DNA of 64,000 nucleotides, taken from Oopsacas minuta. Taxonomy: Eukaryota > Porifera > Hexactinellida > Lyssacinosida > Leucopsacidae. The stretch's first letter is position 1. The number at the start of each line of letters is the position of its first letter. The notes under the pieces were generated by a model. That model was not told the origin of the DNA and did no database searches. It worked only from the letters and a program-made list of their open reading frames with translations. Positions 42,246 through 54,760 of the stretch are shown piece after piece. Where the stretch lies: the NCBI GenBank assembly GCA_024704765.1, contig JAKMXF010000088.1:186001-250000 (forward strand), read 5' to 3'. The translations under genes were made by a program, and so were the position numbers.

Positions 42246-44119
42246 CAGTGGTTCTCAAACTGGGGTACGCCAGCACTTTTCTTAGGGGTGTTTCACCTAA
42301 TCATATCAATTCTGTAATAATCATATACAAATATTTCGAGTTACATGCCATCATGTCAACAGACTCAGCAGATAGAAGTAAATTCATGCCAAATAATTAA
42401 CATCTATCAGTCGCAATGGTTTCATCACTAATTATCAGTTATCACCTTTGAATATTTATTGTTTGAGGTTATGCTAATTAAGGATTCCATTGTCGTACAT
42501 GTGTGTCAACTCATATTGATTTAAATATCACACCCACCCGTGTATCGTATTGTTCTTATAAAATGGAATAAAATGGAAATTGGAAGAGTATTTCTTTGAG
42601 ACCTTGACTTTATTACCAAATTCATATGGAATCTGCTAAGAAACGGAAATATAATGAAGATTATATCAAATATGTATTTACATCCATACTTAAAGAGGGA
42701 CAAGGAACTACCACAATGTGTAATATGTTATAAGGTGCTATCTGAGGGCTCGATGAAACCAAGTTTTCTAAAACGCCATTTAAGCGGGTGCCACCCAAAT
42801 CTTGCAGAGTAGGATATAGATTTCTTCAAGCACCAAGAAGTAAGAGTAAAGCGAATCCGTCTAGATCACAGAGGATAATTCAGTCAACAGACTCAAGCAG
42901 GCCTTCGTGCCTCGTATATGGTGGTTTTGCGAATCGCTCAAGAAAAGAAACCACATACAATAGCAGAAAATCTTATACTGCCCTGTTGCAAGGACATCGT
43001 GCACTGCATTTTGGGAGATATGGCGGAAAAGAAACTCACCTCTCTGCCTCTCTTCAACGACACAATCAAGCGCCGAATCACAGATATGGCAGATGACGTT
43101 GAGCAGCAGGTAGTTGCTGAGATTTTGGAAGCCCTGTTGAACACGTTTTCAATTTAACTTGATGAGTCAACAGACGTTTCTAGTTGTGCACAACTATTGG
43201 TATTTGCACGGTACATCAAAGACGGGGACTTTAAGGAAGAGTTCCTATTTTTCCATTGCTTGGAAACAACTACAAAAGGAGAAGAGTCTGATAGAATGGG
43301 ACTAACCTGAAAGAAAGTTTCTGCTTGCACAGCAGATGGTGCTCCTGCTATGCTTGGAATTCATTCGGGATTTCGAGCTCGAGTAAAGACAGTGAATCCC
43401 ATTTCGAATCACTGTATGATACATCGATACACTCTTGCGTCTAAAACAATTCCATCCGATCTAAAACTTGATCTTGATGATGTTTAAGAGGGTACTACAG
43501 ATTGAAATATAGGTGCTCTAGTAAAGGCTCACTTCTCAGCATTGCGAATTGAATTTCAAACTTATTTCCTAGATCTCAGCGATCTGGACATGAAAATGAT
43601 TCGAAATCCATATAGATGCGATGTAAGTTCTATACCACACAGAGTCCAAGAGGAATTTGTTGAATTAGTCAATGATTCTAATGCCCGAGATCAATTTGAA
43701 ACACTTGCACTCACAAAGTTCTGGTGCGAAATGAGCTTTATATATCCCAACTTGGCTGGTAGAGCAGTAAAACTTTGTTGATGTTTCCCAGTACTAACCT
43801 TTGTGAGCAAGGATTTTCAGCACTATTACTAATATAAAAACAAATTTCTTGCGCGGTTGTCTGTGGAAGCTGATCTCCGTCTGGCCCTTTCAATAATGGT
43901 GCCTCGATTTGATAGCCTGAAACACAACATGCAAGCACATCTTTCCCACTAATTAATTATGTACTGTATGTATATGGTTAGATTAAAAAATTTTATTTTT
44001 CACAACTGGGTAAAGGGATTGTAACCCTAACATTTACAATACAAGGAAATTTAAGGGGTGCATCACACACAAGATCCTGCTTGAGGGGTACGCAATGAGA
44101 AAAAGTTTGAGAACCACTG
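42246..44119 (+). mobile_element. Complete hAT element (ZBED5-like) with 8-bp target duplication
   Basis: The ends are CAGTGGTTCTCAAACT at 42246 and AGTTTGAGAACCACTG ending at 44119, a perfect 16-bp inverted repeat. CCATAGGT is duplicated exactly on both sides (42238-42245 and 44120-44127), the 8-bp duplication typical of hAT transposition. The interior 1.87 kb holds a frameshifted transposase. The clean flanks suggest fairly recent insertion, although the ORF is broken. Confidence 0.95.
42626..43952 (+). pseudogene. ZBED5-like hAT transposase pseudogene
   Basis: The ATG at 42626 gives K-R-K-Y-N-E-D-Y-I-K-Y-V-F-T-S-I. After a frameshift near 42700 a BED-type zinc finger is readable (Q-C-V-I-C-Y-K-V-L-S ... 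K-R-H-L ... C-H-P). Later frames contain K-P-H-T-I-A-E-N-L-I-L-P-C-C and D-E-S-T-D-V-S. The hAT dimerisation tail N-L-C-E-Q-G-F-S-A is followed by L-S-V-E-A-D-L-R-L-A-L-S and the stop at 43952. At least four frameshifts or stops, and likely an internal deletion, inactivate it. Confidence 0.9.
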
Positions 44120-44127
44120 CCATAGGT

Positions 44128-44532
44128 GCTGGAAGGGTGTTATCCAGGTTTATGCGATGCGCCTACGTTTTGGCGGGACGTACCGAAAACGGGAAAGTTA
44201 GCAAGTATGTAACAGATTATATTTGACGTAATTATGACGTCAGAATTGTGGTTGATTTACTGTAATCTCAATTATCATAATTATTGATGTTAAAATCGCC
44301 ATAGACACCAAATAATTTATGGAGAAATGCTTACAGTAAATAATTGCATATGATATGATTATGTTAATGGTGAAGCATTCTGGGCTGAAGCCAATCTCTG
44401 CAATAAGCCTACTATTCATAGCTTACCTCCCAGGTCGTAATAAATATCCTAAATTGTATAAAGGTATTAGGCTCGTCTTAGAAATTATTCTACAATTCAC
44501 AATTATATTTCCTTATTTCAAAATTAGTTACC
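44128..44532. other. Upstream region of fascin
   Basis: No separate gene is visible. It is the likely promoter and 5' leader of fascin. TATAAAGG at 44457-44464, 69-76 bp before the fascin ATG, could be a TATA box. Confidence 0.45.
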
Positions 44533-47500
44533 ATGGCGTCTCAACAAGCTGGTCTCCTCGAAGGATTCAATGAGACTTTGAAGTGGACATTTGGACTGAT
44601 AAACCATCAAGGGAAATACCTCACTTGCGAGCAATTCCAGGCTAGAGTTAGCGTAGGGGGAGCTACTCTCAGGAAGAAACAGGTGTGGACACTTGAACCA
44701 CAAGACAATGGGAAAGTCGCTTTCAAGAATTATTTGAACAAATACCTAGGAGCTGATAAGGACGGGAAAGTAACCGGAGATTCTGATGACGTAGATACTA
44801 ACAATAATTTTGAAATAATCACTCAAGGTGAGTAGTTCTTGTTTTTATAGTTTATCGATTATTTCTAAAATGGATACCCGAATCGGATATTGTAATGCAT
44901 GCAGGTCCAAACGTCCACAAACCAAAATGGACACAAACGTAGTTGCCAGTGGGTTGGTTTGAATGGGGTTGTAGTTCTTGAAGCAGATCCAGGCCTGCCC
45001 AATGGCTATGGACTGTTGTGAGGATTTTTCAGGGGTGCCACCATACGGTCTTCCGCCCCTGCTTTCTGGGGCATTTGAGTTAGAATCGGGTTCACTTTTC
45101 TAAAATCGAGGCGAAAAACTTTACCCCATTCCACATACTAAAGGGTCGCCTACAAATTCACAAATTGACTTGGTATGAAACGGCGACTAGTACGAGTTGA
45201 AATATGGTATAGTTGACTGGCAATCCTTGAGGCAGCAATATCTTCCGATAATCAAGGCCTCTTTTTGACCAACTGAAACCGAAGACTGATACTCTGCAGG
45301 GCCGATCTCAGGAATTTTTGATGGGGGTGTAACCAAAATTTGAGAACTCTAAATTGTGAATTGAAAACGTGTTATCAAAAAGCCACCAAGTAGACATCAT
45401 AAAAGTGGGAGTCAGAGGGGAGGACAGAGGATTTGAATAGGGACTTAACGTGTGCGAGTGTAGCGAGCGAATGTTACTATCCGAATCAGCGTAGCGGATC
45501 AAATGTTTGTTCATTGCGTTATGTCAATGCTAATACATCAAATACAGTCGAAACCGATACCGATTTTCCTTCGGTTTTAAATGGGTACGAGTTAACCTCA
45601 AAAATTAGTACCAGTTGATATTAAGTACGAGTGATTGGCTCCATAATCTTCTCTGAATATAATCTCAATCTGATTTGAATTTGTATAGATAATTTGGTAG
45701 CAAAAGTTTAAATTAACATTTGAAGACTAGTGAACAACCTCACTGTCGACAACTTAGACTTGAGAAGCCCATTTAAAGTAGTCATCTTCACCAAATGATC
45801 CATAAATATGCCAAATGAAATCTAAATTTTACCGACTGGAATTGAAATTTGTCAACTGTGAGAAAATAGTGGGGTATCACACCCCCCACACCCCTCGTTG
45901 GAACGGCCCTAAATTCCTAAATATTATCTTGAACCGAATATTGAACTATTAGGTTGCAACCTTGATCATTTAATGTGTATATACTGTAATTATACTTCTT
46001 ACTATAGATGATGGACGAGTCGCTTTGAAGAGCTTGCATGGTCGCTACCTTAACGGTACTGACGATAAGATGGACTGCTACATGCTGGAAATCAAACCAG
46101 AAGCTCTGTGGACTATTCACTTAGCTATCCACCCTCAGATCAATCTCAGGAATGTGAACAGACGGACTTATGCTCACTATGTAGAGGAGAACGGTAACAA
46201 GTCCATCAAGGTAACATGAGTTTGTAATTACACAACTTACCGTAAATCCCTGAATACACGCTAGAGGTGATGCTATAGGGAATTGAAATTAACCTTAGTT
46301 TATACTCCTGAATAGTCGCCTGTTGCAATATACCCCTGGGGCTTATTCAGAGAAAAACAGTCATCTTATAATGTGGTTACTAAGTCCATTCTTCGAAAAA
46401 ATAATGTTTGGTTTTGCATTTGACTATTGTAATATTTAACTCTGTGCAAGTATTAATTTCCACGGTTTCCTGTTGTACGTATTAACGAGGGTCTATTCTA
46501 TTATCTCAAATTTGCATCTAGCTTATAATTATTAGTGAATTTATTATCTGACTCCACTTCACTGATTCATTCAAATTTTGATGACGAAAATTTACCAAAG
46601 GTGATTTAGTTTCGGAAGTTTTTTTATAAATTGAACTAGAAATTCTGGATTTTTGTGAATGATTTTTGACTTACTAATCTTCCTGTGAATTATAATATTA
46701 TCCCCCAACTGGAATTTAGCTGTCTCCAAATTTGCATGTGAAATCCTGGATCCTCTGATCCTATTTATTTCATTTCTATTGTTTGTGTATTATTGATAAC
46801 TTTGATTATACTATCATTATTATTATTTTACAATTATAATAGGTTAGTGAGGAGGTACCTTGGGGATCTGATGCTATGCTTATACTAGAATTTCATAACG
46901 GGAAGTATGCTATCCGTACATTCAATGGACTCTATCTTGTCAAGGATGGAACTCTGACTGAGGAGCTGAGTGAGTAGATTAATCAATATTCTATTTTATT
47001 CGGGGTTAATTACCTCTCTCCACATGAGTTTTACTTACAATTTTTAGGCTGTGAAATTTCAGATATATTCAGGTGTATTTCCATTCAGGTTCTATGAGTT
47101 TGCATTCCCGCTAATCTCAGTTATTTTCTTGGAGAAATCTCCAATTTACAATTTCTTGTTAGAATAGTGAATTGCCTATCTCTCATTGTAAAAGAGTAAA
47201 TCGCTCTATCTTGTCTATTGATTTTACAGTTATATTTATTCCTAACAATAATTTACACATATCTTCGTATATATACGATTGTTTTCAATAGTTTTATGTG
47301 TTAGAGTTAGACCGATTTGGAATTCAAATAATTTTCTCCATTTTTGAAACGTCATTACCAACCAAGTATCATTACTGATTCTACAGTGATAATAATGTTG
47401 GTAATGACGTCACAATTCTATATCTTATTTATTGTGAGTAATGTTGTATAGCTGATGACTGTCTATATGTTCTCGTATTCAGAGAGGGTCAGGTTGCCTT

Positions 47501-50500
47501 TAAGGATAAAGACCAGCTATTCCTTACAGCTGTTGGCATAACAGCAACTATGCAGTCTAGGAATGCTCAGGTCACGAAAGATGAGCTCTTCCTTCTGGAG
47601 GATTCTCACCCACAGGCGAAGTTTATGGCATCAACTGGCAAATACTGTTCTATTCGTGGGAATACCATTGAAGTACAAGCTAAACAGGTATAATTGATTG
47701 TGTAAATGAATAACTTGTAGTTATTCGTAAACCCTAGAAGAACGCTTAATCAATATTAATGGCTTATTTACATTATGCGCTATCATTTATTGGGGAATTA
47801 GAATTATATTAAAGATGATTCCTTTCTTATACAGAAATTGTAAGATTACAAATATCACAGATTCCTCTCTAACATATTTCATTCTGTGTAACTGTATATC
47901 GTTGCTTTGATTGAAAGAATTTACCAAGAAGTATTTTGAATTCATTCAAATCTTTGCAATTCAATGCTTAACTCATTGAAGAGATCACTAAGTACTTAAT
48001 AATGTATCTAACATTGTTCTGTTCTCATCATGTTTCATAGTAGAGTTCAGTAGTTTAATATTCCATCTGAACTTTATACAGCATAATTAGCTGATTGGAT
48101 TCTACACAATATACAAATGTAAAATGATTTGGAAATATTCCTTTTAAATTATAAAGGCTTTTTCTGTGATGAATTATTAAGGGATATTAACAAATCTATA
48201 TTATGTAATTACGGATAAGTCTTGAACTGAAATTTTGATACTAACATTTGGTTCCAGATATATACATTTAATCACATATTTTTTGAGGCACTGTTCTAGT
48301 GGTTGGAATAGGGATATACTATGGATTAATAGAATGTCATTGAACGAAATGTCAAACTTCATATCTGGATATCGGCTGTATTATGCAGAGTCTACTTTAC
48401 TTAATATTTTCACATTTCAACCTCCTATCCATGGTATTTGTACTTTAGGATGGAACTCAAGACGATGAGATATTTCAGCTTGAGGCTATAGATCGCACAG
48501 ACATGTCAGGGAATTGTAAGTGGGCTATCCGTGGTAGGAACAAAAAGTACTGGCAGTTAGGAGCTGGTACATGTAACATTGTATGTGACGCGCCCAACTT
48601 CTCAGAAGCAAAATCACACTTTTGTATAGAATGGCTTGGAGCTCAGGTATGTCATGCTGATATTCTTATTAATTTATACCTTAAAGTAGTTTGGTAGTGA
48701 TTTTTCATTATATACCATTGCCTGAGAAACTTCCCTATGACTCGTATACTTCATTATATCTAGTAATAACTTGTATTTCCGTTACATACGATCAACCAGA
48801 ATAGGAATAATTATATAATTATTCTACCATAATTCACCCCGTTTCTAGTATCCATAGTCCAAAAATGATTGATTCCCAATGGAGCTGCATTTGATCTATT
48901 TCCTTAGTTTATAGGATATAGCGTAATGTTATTCATTATTCTACGGTTCCTGTGTATAGATTACTATGAAAGCGGACAATGGACAATACGTCCTGATGAA
49001 GAGGAATGGACAGCTGAGTGCTACCAGTCCTGACACAGTTGAAGATGCTAAGTTTGTGTTTGAGTTTATCAACAGACCTAGACTAATTCTCAGATGTGAG
49101 AACGGATTTGTAGGACAGAAGGTTGCTAATCCACAGCTAGAATGCACAAGGTTTGTATTAGAGCTTTCCCCTGAGAAAATACGATACAATTGTGTTCACA
49201 TCGTGTTGGGCTGAATAATTCGTGTTTCGTGTTACATCATGTTTTGTATCATGTTACATCTTCAACAACACATATTCTAGTTGTATGAAATCTCTATGTG
49301 TAAATTAATGCCGATTATTTATAATACACAGCAAAAAATACTGTCAATACTATGCATGGTGTCTTGTTATTCACAATCATGGGAAAATCGAAAACATAAA
49401 CATAACTTAAGATTTCACGATAAATTTAGGAGTTTGAAAATATGACCATGGATGAAATAGCGAGTATATACATTAGTACACATATACAGTAATTACTATA
49501 TTTCCTAGTTCATAATTTCCCGGACTACTATTCGAGTAAATAATGTATTTATCATATTTTGTGGTATTAGGTCAGTCTACGATATTTTTGAAGTACATGA
49601 TAATAAGGGTGTCTACCGTCTGAAGGGGAAAGAAGGATGGTGGAACATTCAAGCTGACAATACCTTCACCACAAATGGAGCAAATCCCCAAGTAAGTATT
49701 ATGTAAGGGCATTTTCGTCGACAGACTTTAGAATTCCTTCCTTCTTGATTGGGGAAATATTAATTTGAGTCTCAGCTTTTTACGCATCCATATACACCTT
49801 GATATTATGAATTGAACTTTATACTATTTGATTATTCGTGCCTCGAGTTAATAATATAGCAGAAATGTCAAGATTTTATTATCCATGGTCCATCAAATTT
49901 CAGTTAATGGCCTTCTGTGGTGACGGTGGAGATGCTATGTCGCTTTTGGTTAGTAATATCGGCACTTCGCCTCGGCTATTAAGAAATTCGGAAAAATGTG
50001 GATTGTTTGTACAGTCATGATGACGTAATAATTCCATGATGAGTTTGTATTTGGTCAAAATCATGACGTCAAGACATTTGGCACATTGAGGGGTACCTGT
50101 GATTCAAATATCAAATTTCTATCATGTATATTGGCTGAGCAGTGGTTAATAAAGTGATTTTTGAAAATCCAAAAAGTGACAATGACGTCATAGGTATGAA
50201 TTTTCGCCCAAGACTCGAATATGTCCAAGCCAGGCCCAAAGCACCCCTGTATGCCAAATTCAGCCCTTGGGGTCTTCCTGTTTCTTCAATCAATTCCGAA
50301 CATACAAACATGGATTAATCTCGTTCCATATAGATTAATTCGTATAATAGCTTTGTCCGAATACACGATCTATCCCTTCGAGCTAAAAGCGCCTCTGTCT
50401 CTATCGTATTGTAAATCTCATTGGCGGAATTTAACGATAATCGGTAGATTTTGGATAATTTTAATACTTATATATAAGCCAACGGTTATTGCTCTATAAT

Positions 50501-50732
50501 TATTACGTGAACACGGAACGGCTGTGTTCGTAAATTCATGTTACTGTATAATTCATAATTATGACGTAATATATTTGTAATCTTTTAGGACTTCTTCTTT
50601 GAGTTACGAGCACACACACGTATGTGTATCGTAGCCAATAATGGCAAGTACATTTTGGGTGAGAACAATGGAGTTTTCTCTGCAACCGCAGAGAAAGGCA
50701 CTGTTAACATGAAGACGCTCTGGGAGTACTAA
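44533..50732 (+). CDS. fscn: Fascin, actin-bundling protein (8 exons)
   Basis: The exons are 44533-44827, 46008-46210, 46843-46969, 47452-47687, 48449-48646, 48960-49150, 49571-49691 and 50589-50732. All introns are GT-AG and phases agree throughout, giving 504 residues against about 493 in vertebrate fascin. Four beta-trefoil domains are expected. Family segments include F-G-L-I-N-H-Q-G-K-Y-L-T, R-K-K-Q-V-W-T-L-E, H-I-type P-Q-I-N-L-R-N-V, E-V-P-W-G, K-D-E-L-F-L-L-E, T-G-K-Y-C, I-T-M-K-A-D-N-G-Q-Y-V-L and the C-terminal L-W-E-Y. Fascin crosslinks parallel actin filaments in filopodia. Thr45 occupies the place of the vertebrate PKC site Ser39 in the same basic context, so phospho-control may be conserved. 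Introns range from about 309 bp to 1.18 kb and carry repeats. Confidence 0.95.
45297..45911. mobile_element. hAT-like MITE in fascin intron 1
   Basis: The left end CAGGGCCGATCTCAGG with TGATGGGGGTG is answered on the right by CACCCCTCGTTGG and AACGGCCCTA. The block is 615 bp, non-coding and lies wholly in the intron. Ends are imperfect. Confidence 0.55.
50050..50310 (+). repeat. Dispersed repeat copy in fascin intron 7
   Basis: Same family as 31005-31190 and 37795-38060: GTGATTCAAATATCAAA, TATTGGCTGAGCAGTGG, CAAGACTCGAA, then CAGCCCTTGG and TTTCTTCAATCAATTCCGAA. A weaker match lies near 55560-55690. At least three clear copies exist in 64 kb, so it is common in this genome. Confidence 0.75.
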
Positions 50733-51059
50733 CCAGCTCTTCATCTATCACGAATCTTCTTATTTATTTTCTTGTGAAGATTTGTGTTACCGGCTATTGA
50801 TAGTGTAAATTATCTTTATCTACTCCCAAATATTACCGGCTATTTTACTCTGCTCAGCTTAGTGCTGAAATCTATTTTCATATGTGTCCATAGTTATTTA
50901 TACAATTTCTTAGGAACATTCATTCTTGTAATGACTGACTATTTAGCTCTAGGTTGCAATTCGTTTGTGTTTAATGTTATCTTATTAATCTGATTACGTT
51001 GTTGATTAAAATGTATTTTTGTTATATGACATTTAACGACACTTGGGAACTAGTGATTA

Positions 51060-51210
51060 TTACTGTGGAACCTAGATCAGATGTCAAAATTTGTTCGCAT
51101 TGTCCGGAAGTCGTAGTAAATCGAGTAATACCAACACTGTAGGTATCTGGTTATGTCTATATATGTGTTCGTCACATCCAGAAATTCGTATTGCAAGGTT
51201 CCACTGTGTT
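51060..51210. mobile_element. Small MITE candidate
   Basis: ACTGTGGAACCTAGATC on the left and GCAAGGTTCCACTGTG on the right form short inverted ends around about 150 bp. The inverted match is about 10 bp and the borders are uncertain. Confidence 0.45.
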
Positions 51211-51802
51211 TATATATTTCTCGGTTATCGGAGGTTTCATATACAATGTTATTAACGTAGAAAATCAACCAATGGATAGGTTTGTATCGCTTCTGTGAGG
51301 TCTGCCGCATTTCTGGATAGACCTCATTTTATTACGCCAGAATATCAAAGATATACAAATAATTCAATGGATTTCAGACAATATTCTCTGAGATCTGGGC
51401 AGTCTCATCCGTATGGTACCCAACCTCAGAAATAATATTAACTCGAGGGAGATCCATTTGACTTATTAATGTAAAATATTGCGAGGCATTTGAATTGGCG
51501 AATCTAAATGTTTTAACGGTTTGTAGTTAATAAGAAACGTGTTTAGAATTAAGTAACAAGTACAACTGGAGGCAATTAGCTGAAAATATTCAAATAAAAT
51601 ACGAACTTTTTAGAAATGGTGGCGGGATTAGGGAGGTGCCAGGATCTCGGAGGTTCGACTGTATTCACTAACCAGAATTACGCCTTCTCTTTAGTTGTAG
51701 TAATAAGGTTCTGCAGCTGATGGTGACATTTCGTTTCAGAAATAGGATCAGAGGCTTTATTCACTAACAAAACTTAAGAATTGCCAAATACACTTTCATA
51801 TA

Positions 51803-51945
51803 CAGTGGGCTCTCTCTAATTGTCCACTTCTTAATAAATAAATCTCGTAATCGTTATCACTTCGAATTCTGTATTATCCAGGGTTTTCTAATTGTCCGCT
51901 TCGAACCCCATTGCCAACTGGTGGACAATTAGAGAGGAACCGCTG
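51803..51945. mobile_element. Pogo/Tigger-like MITE with TA target duplication
   Basis: The 143-bp element has ends CAGTGGGCTCTCTCTAATTG and CAATTAGAGAGGAACCGCTG, near-perfect inverted repeats, with TA on both sides (51801-51802, 51946-51947). Internal TCTAATTGTCCGC and TAATTGTCCAC repeats occur. Confidence 0.85.
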
Positions 51946-52043
51946 TACTTACAAGTTACAAACTCTTAAACAAGCAAAATATATGAAACAACGTGACTTC
52001 CTAATACAATTTAACATTATTGACCAAATTTGCTGTTCCAGTG

Positions 52044-52079
52044 CTGCCAAGTCTCCGTAAATTTACGTAGACTTGGCAG
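52044..52079. repeat. 36-bp near-perfect palindrome
   Basis: CTGCCAAGTCT at the left is the reverse complement of AGACTTGGCAG at the right, and the centre CGTAAATTTACG continues the symmetry with one mismatched pair. There is no loop. It would extrude as a cruciform or fold as a hairpin in RNA. Confidence 0.9.
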
Positions 52080-52640
52080 TAACTCGTAAAATGAAACTTG
52101 TATAACACAACAGATAAAGTTAAAAGGAAAGGAGATTCAAATATTCCTGGAGAGAATAGAATAAAAGGCTAAACTATGAAATCAGGAATTGGTGATTCCG
52201 GCTACTGGTAATGATAAGATACTGATAAATATTTCCATTATAACTAAAATTCTCCATGATTAATCATATTTTCACACCTTTTTACATATATTTCAAAATT
52301 TTCTAGAAAAATCGTTTCAACTGTTAGTCAGGGGCATTCAAGTACATATATAGATTCCAATTTTGAAGTTTAAAATCTATATCTATCTATCTATGAATTT
52401 ATCATATAATTTATCATATAATTTATCATCTTCATATACAAGTATACTCCGCTTAATTATCACGGCCCCTTGAGCTTCGATATTACGGGAGTTGAGTGTA
52501 TTGAAAACTTGTATTATGTTAATATCCATAACAATCTATATATGTATAATTATTGCTGTATTGTATTATATTACATTGAAAGGATTCTTATTCTATTTAT
52601 ATCAATTTAGTTTAATAAGCTTATAATTAACATTTACAGA

Positions 52641-53930
52641 ATGGCTACTGCTCATAAAGAAGATACAGATCATGGAGAAGATGCAGATCATGGAGAAGAT
52701 GCAGATCATGGAGAAGATGCAGATCATGGAGAAGATAACTTTATTCTAGAAATACATCGAATAAAGGAGAGAGTTCAAATTAAATTCGTCGAATTGAGAG
52801 AGTGTTTAAGCGTGAGAGAGAATAAATTGATTGAAGAATTGGAGAATATTCTAGCTAGTTATCGCTCTTATAAAATAGAAGTTGAAAAGATAAATGAAAA
52901 GAAGAGAGACTTTGAAAATATCAGAAGTGCTAATTCAGGAATGGTAATTAATTCTACTGTTAAGGCATGGCATGATAACTTCTTAAAGGAATTGAATCGA
53001 GAATGTGAATTATTAGAAATTCCTGTAAAACCCAAAATGGTAAAATTTTTGATTGATAACAATAATCTGTTAGATGAAGTGAATAAGTTGGGGAAGTTGG
53101 TGGAGAAAGCTGGAGTAATCGATTATACAAATATGAAACAACATCTAGCTCCTGTTTGCGAGAAAGGTAATGAGGGAAATGAAAAACTTTACCTGCCATA
53201 TAGTATTAGTGTAGATAATAAAACAGGGAATATTTACATAACAGATACATATAATCTCTGTGTTAAAGTGTTTAACAGTAATGCTAAGTATTTATTCAGA
53301 TTCGGAGACAGCAAAGGTGATGGTCAGATGAACTACCCGAGAGGTTTAACAATTTGTGGGAATAGAGTTCTTATTTCTCAAAACCACTGTATCCTGAACT
53401 ATCAACTAGATGGAAAGTTTATTTCCAAAGTTGGTAAAGATGGAGAAGGGAAGTTAGAGTTTACTTGTCCTTGGGGTATAACAATCAATGAAACAAATGG
53501 AGATGTTTACATTTGTGATAATGGTAACAATCGCATTCAGATACTTTCAGAAAACCTTCATTACAAGTCTCAGTTTGGTAAAGATATTCTCACAAAACCT
53601 CTTGATATCAAACTCAATCGAGACAACATTTTTATCCTGGATGAATCAAATCCTTGTCTACACATTTTCAACAAAGATCTAGTTATACAGAAGAATATCA
53701 TTTCTAGAGGAGAAGGACAGCAAGTGATATATCCCTGGTTCTTCTTTCGAGACAATTCTGATAATATTCTAATCTCAGATAATAGTTCTAATTCTATTCA
53801 AATTTTCAATTCTAAATATGAATGTATTCACAAAATCTCTATTTCCAAACCAACAGGAATTACAGTAGATGATACAGATAGAATTCTTGTTTTGAGTTAT
53901 GCTAGACAGAATTTTATTCAGATGTTCTAA
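52641..53930 (+). CDS. NHL-repeat protein with N-terminal HGEDAD repeats and coiled coil
   Basis: A single-exon 429-residue protein. Residues 11-32 are a tandem H-G-E-D-A-D repeat coded by an 18-bp DNA repeat, very acidic and histidine-rich. Residues about 35-155 form a coiled coil. Residues about 170-429 hold about six NHL repeats, for example L-P-Y-S-I-S-V-D-N-K-T-G-N-I-Y-I-T-D and C-P-W-G-I-T-I-N-E-T-N-G-D-V-Y-I-C-D. They end in Q-M-F. It shares the layout of the NHL gene at 9983-11176 but is clearly diverged. There is no RING or B-box. The ATG follows TTTACAG, so a 5'-UTR intron ending right before it is possible. Confidence 0.88.
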   Translation: MATAHKEDTDHGEDADHGEDADHGEDADHGEDNFILEIHRIKERVQIKFVELRECLSVRENKLIEELENILASYRSYKIEVEKINEKKRDFENIRSANSGMVINSTVKAWHDNFLKELNRECELLEIPVKPKMVKFLIDNNNLLDEVNKLGKLVEKAGVIDYTNMKQHLAPVCEKGNEGNEKLYLPYSISVDNKTGNIYITDTYNLCVKVFNSNAKYLFRFGDSKGDGQMNYPRGLTICGNRVLISQNHCILNYQLDGKFISKVGKDGEGKLEFTCPWGITINETNGDVYICDNGNNRIQILSENLHYKSQFGKDILTKPLDIKLNRDNIFILDESNPCLHIFNKDLVIQKNIISRGEGQQVIYPWFFFRDNSDNILISDNSSNSIQIFNSKYECIHKISISKPTGITVDDTDRILVLSYARQNFIQMF

Positions 53931-54760
53931 TACTCTCAGATATTTACTACTTTGTGTTTACCCAACTTTCTACATTTTATTAGTTTTTTCCACTAAATAT
54001 TTTGTCGTGTTTCTTATAATGAATCTTTTCCTTACTTTTACTCTTCCTTTCGCCACTAGTCCATAAAAATTTCCAACCCTTAATGCCACGGTTCCCAACC
54101 TTTTTCACCTCTGAACTCCCCCCATAGACAGCAATTACGATTCACAATTTCCATTCCATACCTATCAGTACTGATCACGATGATGTCACTGTTAATGATG
54201 AATGGGTAGCGATTAGAGACAATTTTCCGAGTTAATTCCAGGACAGTTACAACGTACAAGTACAATCTCCTAATTCTACCGAAATTTTACACCTCAATCA
54301 ATATACTTATAAATTCAAAAGTTACAACCTAGGTTAAACACATAAGAGACAGACAAATAAACAATCACATACGGTGAGTAGAGATGTCCCTACAGCACTA
54401 TTTTCAGCTAGTGTATGCTGTAGCACTGTATTAGTGAAGACAGGTGAATTATCATTAAGACTACTTGCTTGAATAATACAATCACACATTTAACAAAAAT
54501 ATGACGAAATATTCATGACTTTAAATTCAGAGTTAACTAATTCGCTTGATAATAATACAATTGCTTATTAATAAGCTGATTATACCTGATACCTGATATA
54601 ACAAATAAAATATTACACATATTAATATTCATAATCTCACATATAAATAGATAGTTGCCTCAAATTATGTGTCTTAAGAAAGCTATATTTTTGTTTATTT
54701 CTGTTTTATTTCTGTTCATCTTTTCAAATTTATCACGGAATAATATCCTAAAATAAACGA
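53931..54760. other. Gene-free stretch before the ankyrin gene
   Basis: CACGGTTCCCAACCTTTTTCACC at 54088, shortened hAT-type end, is the only repeat sign. No gene is visible. It contains the likely promoter of the ankyrin gene. Confidence 0.45.

Larger units (their letters stand above)
50733..52640. other. Gene-free stretch with MITEs and a strong palindrome
   Basis: Holds the fascin 3' region, two MITEs and the 36-bp palindrome listed separately. TATCTATCTATC at 52379-52393 and repeated TTTATCATATAA strings precede the NHL gene. No gene is supported. Confidence 0.5.

Noticed and set aside
45308-45618. Short ORFs in fascin intron 1
   Set aside because: They fall inside a hAT-like MITE and are unrelated to fascin coding frames.
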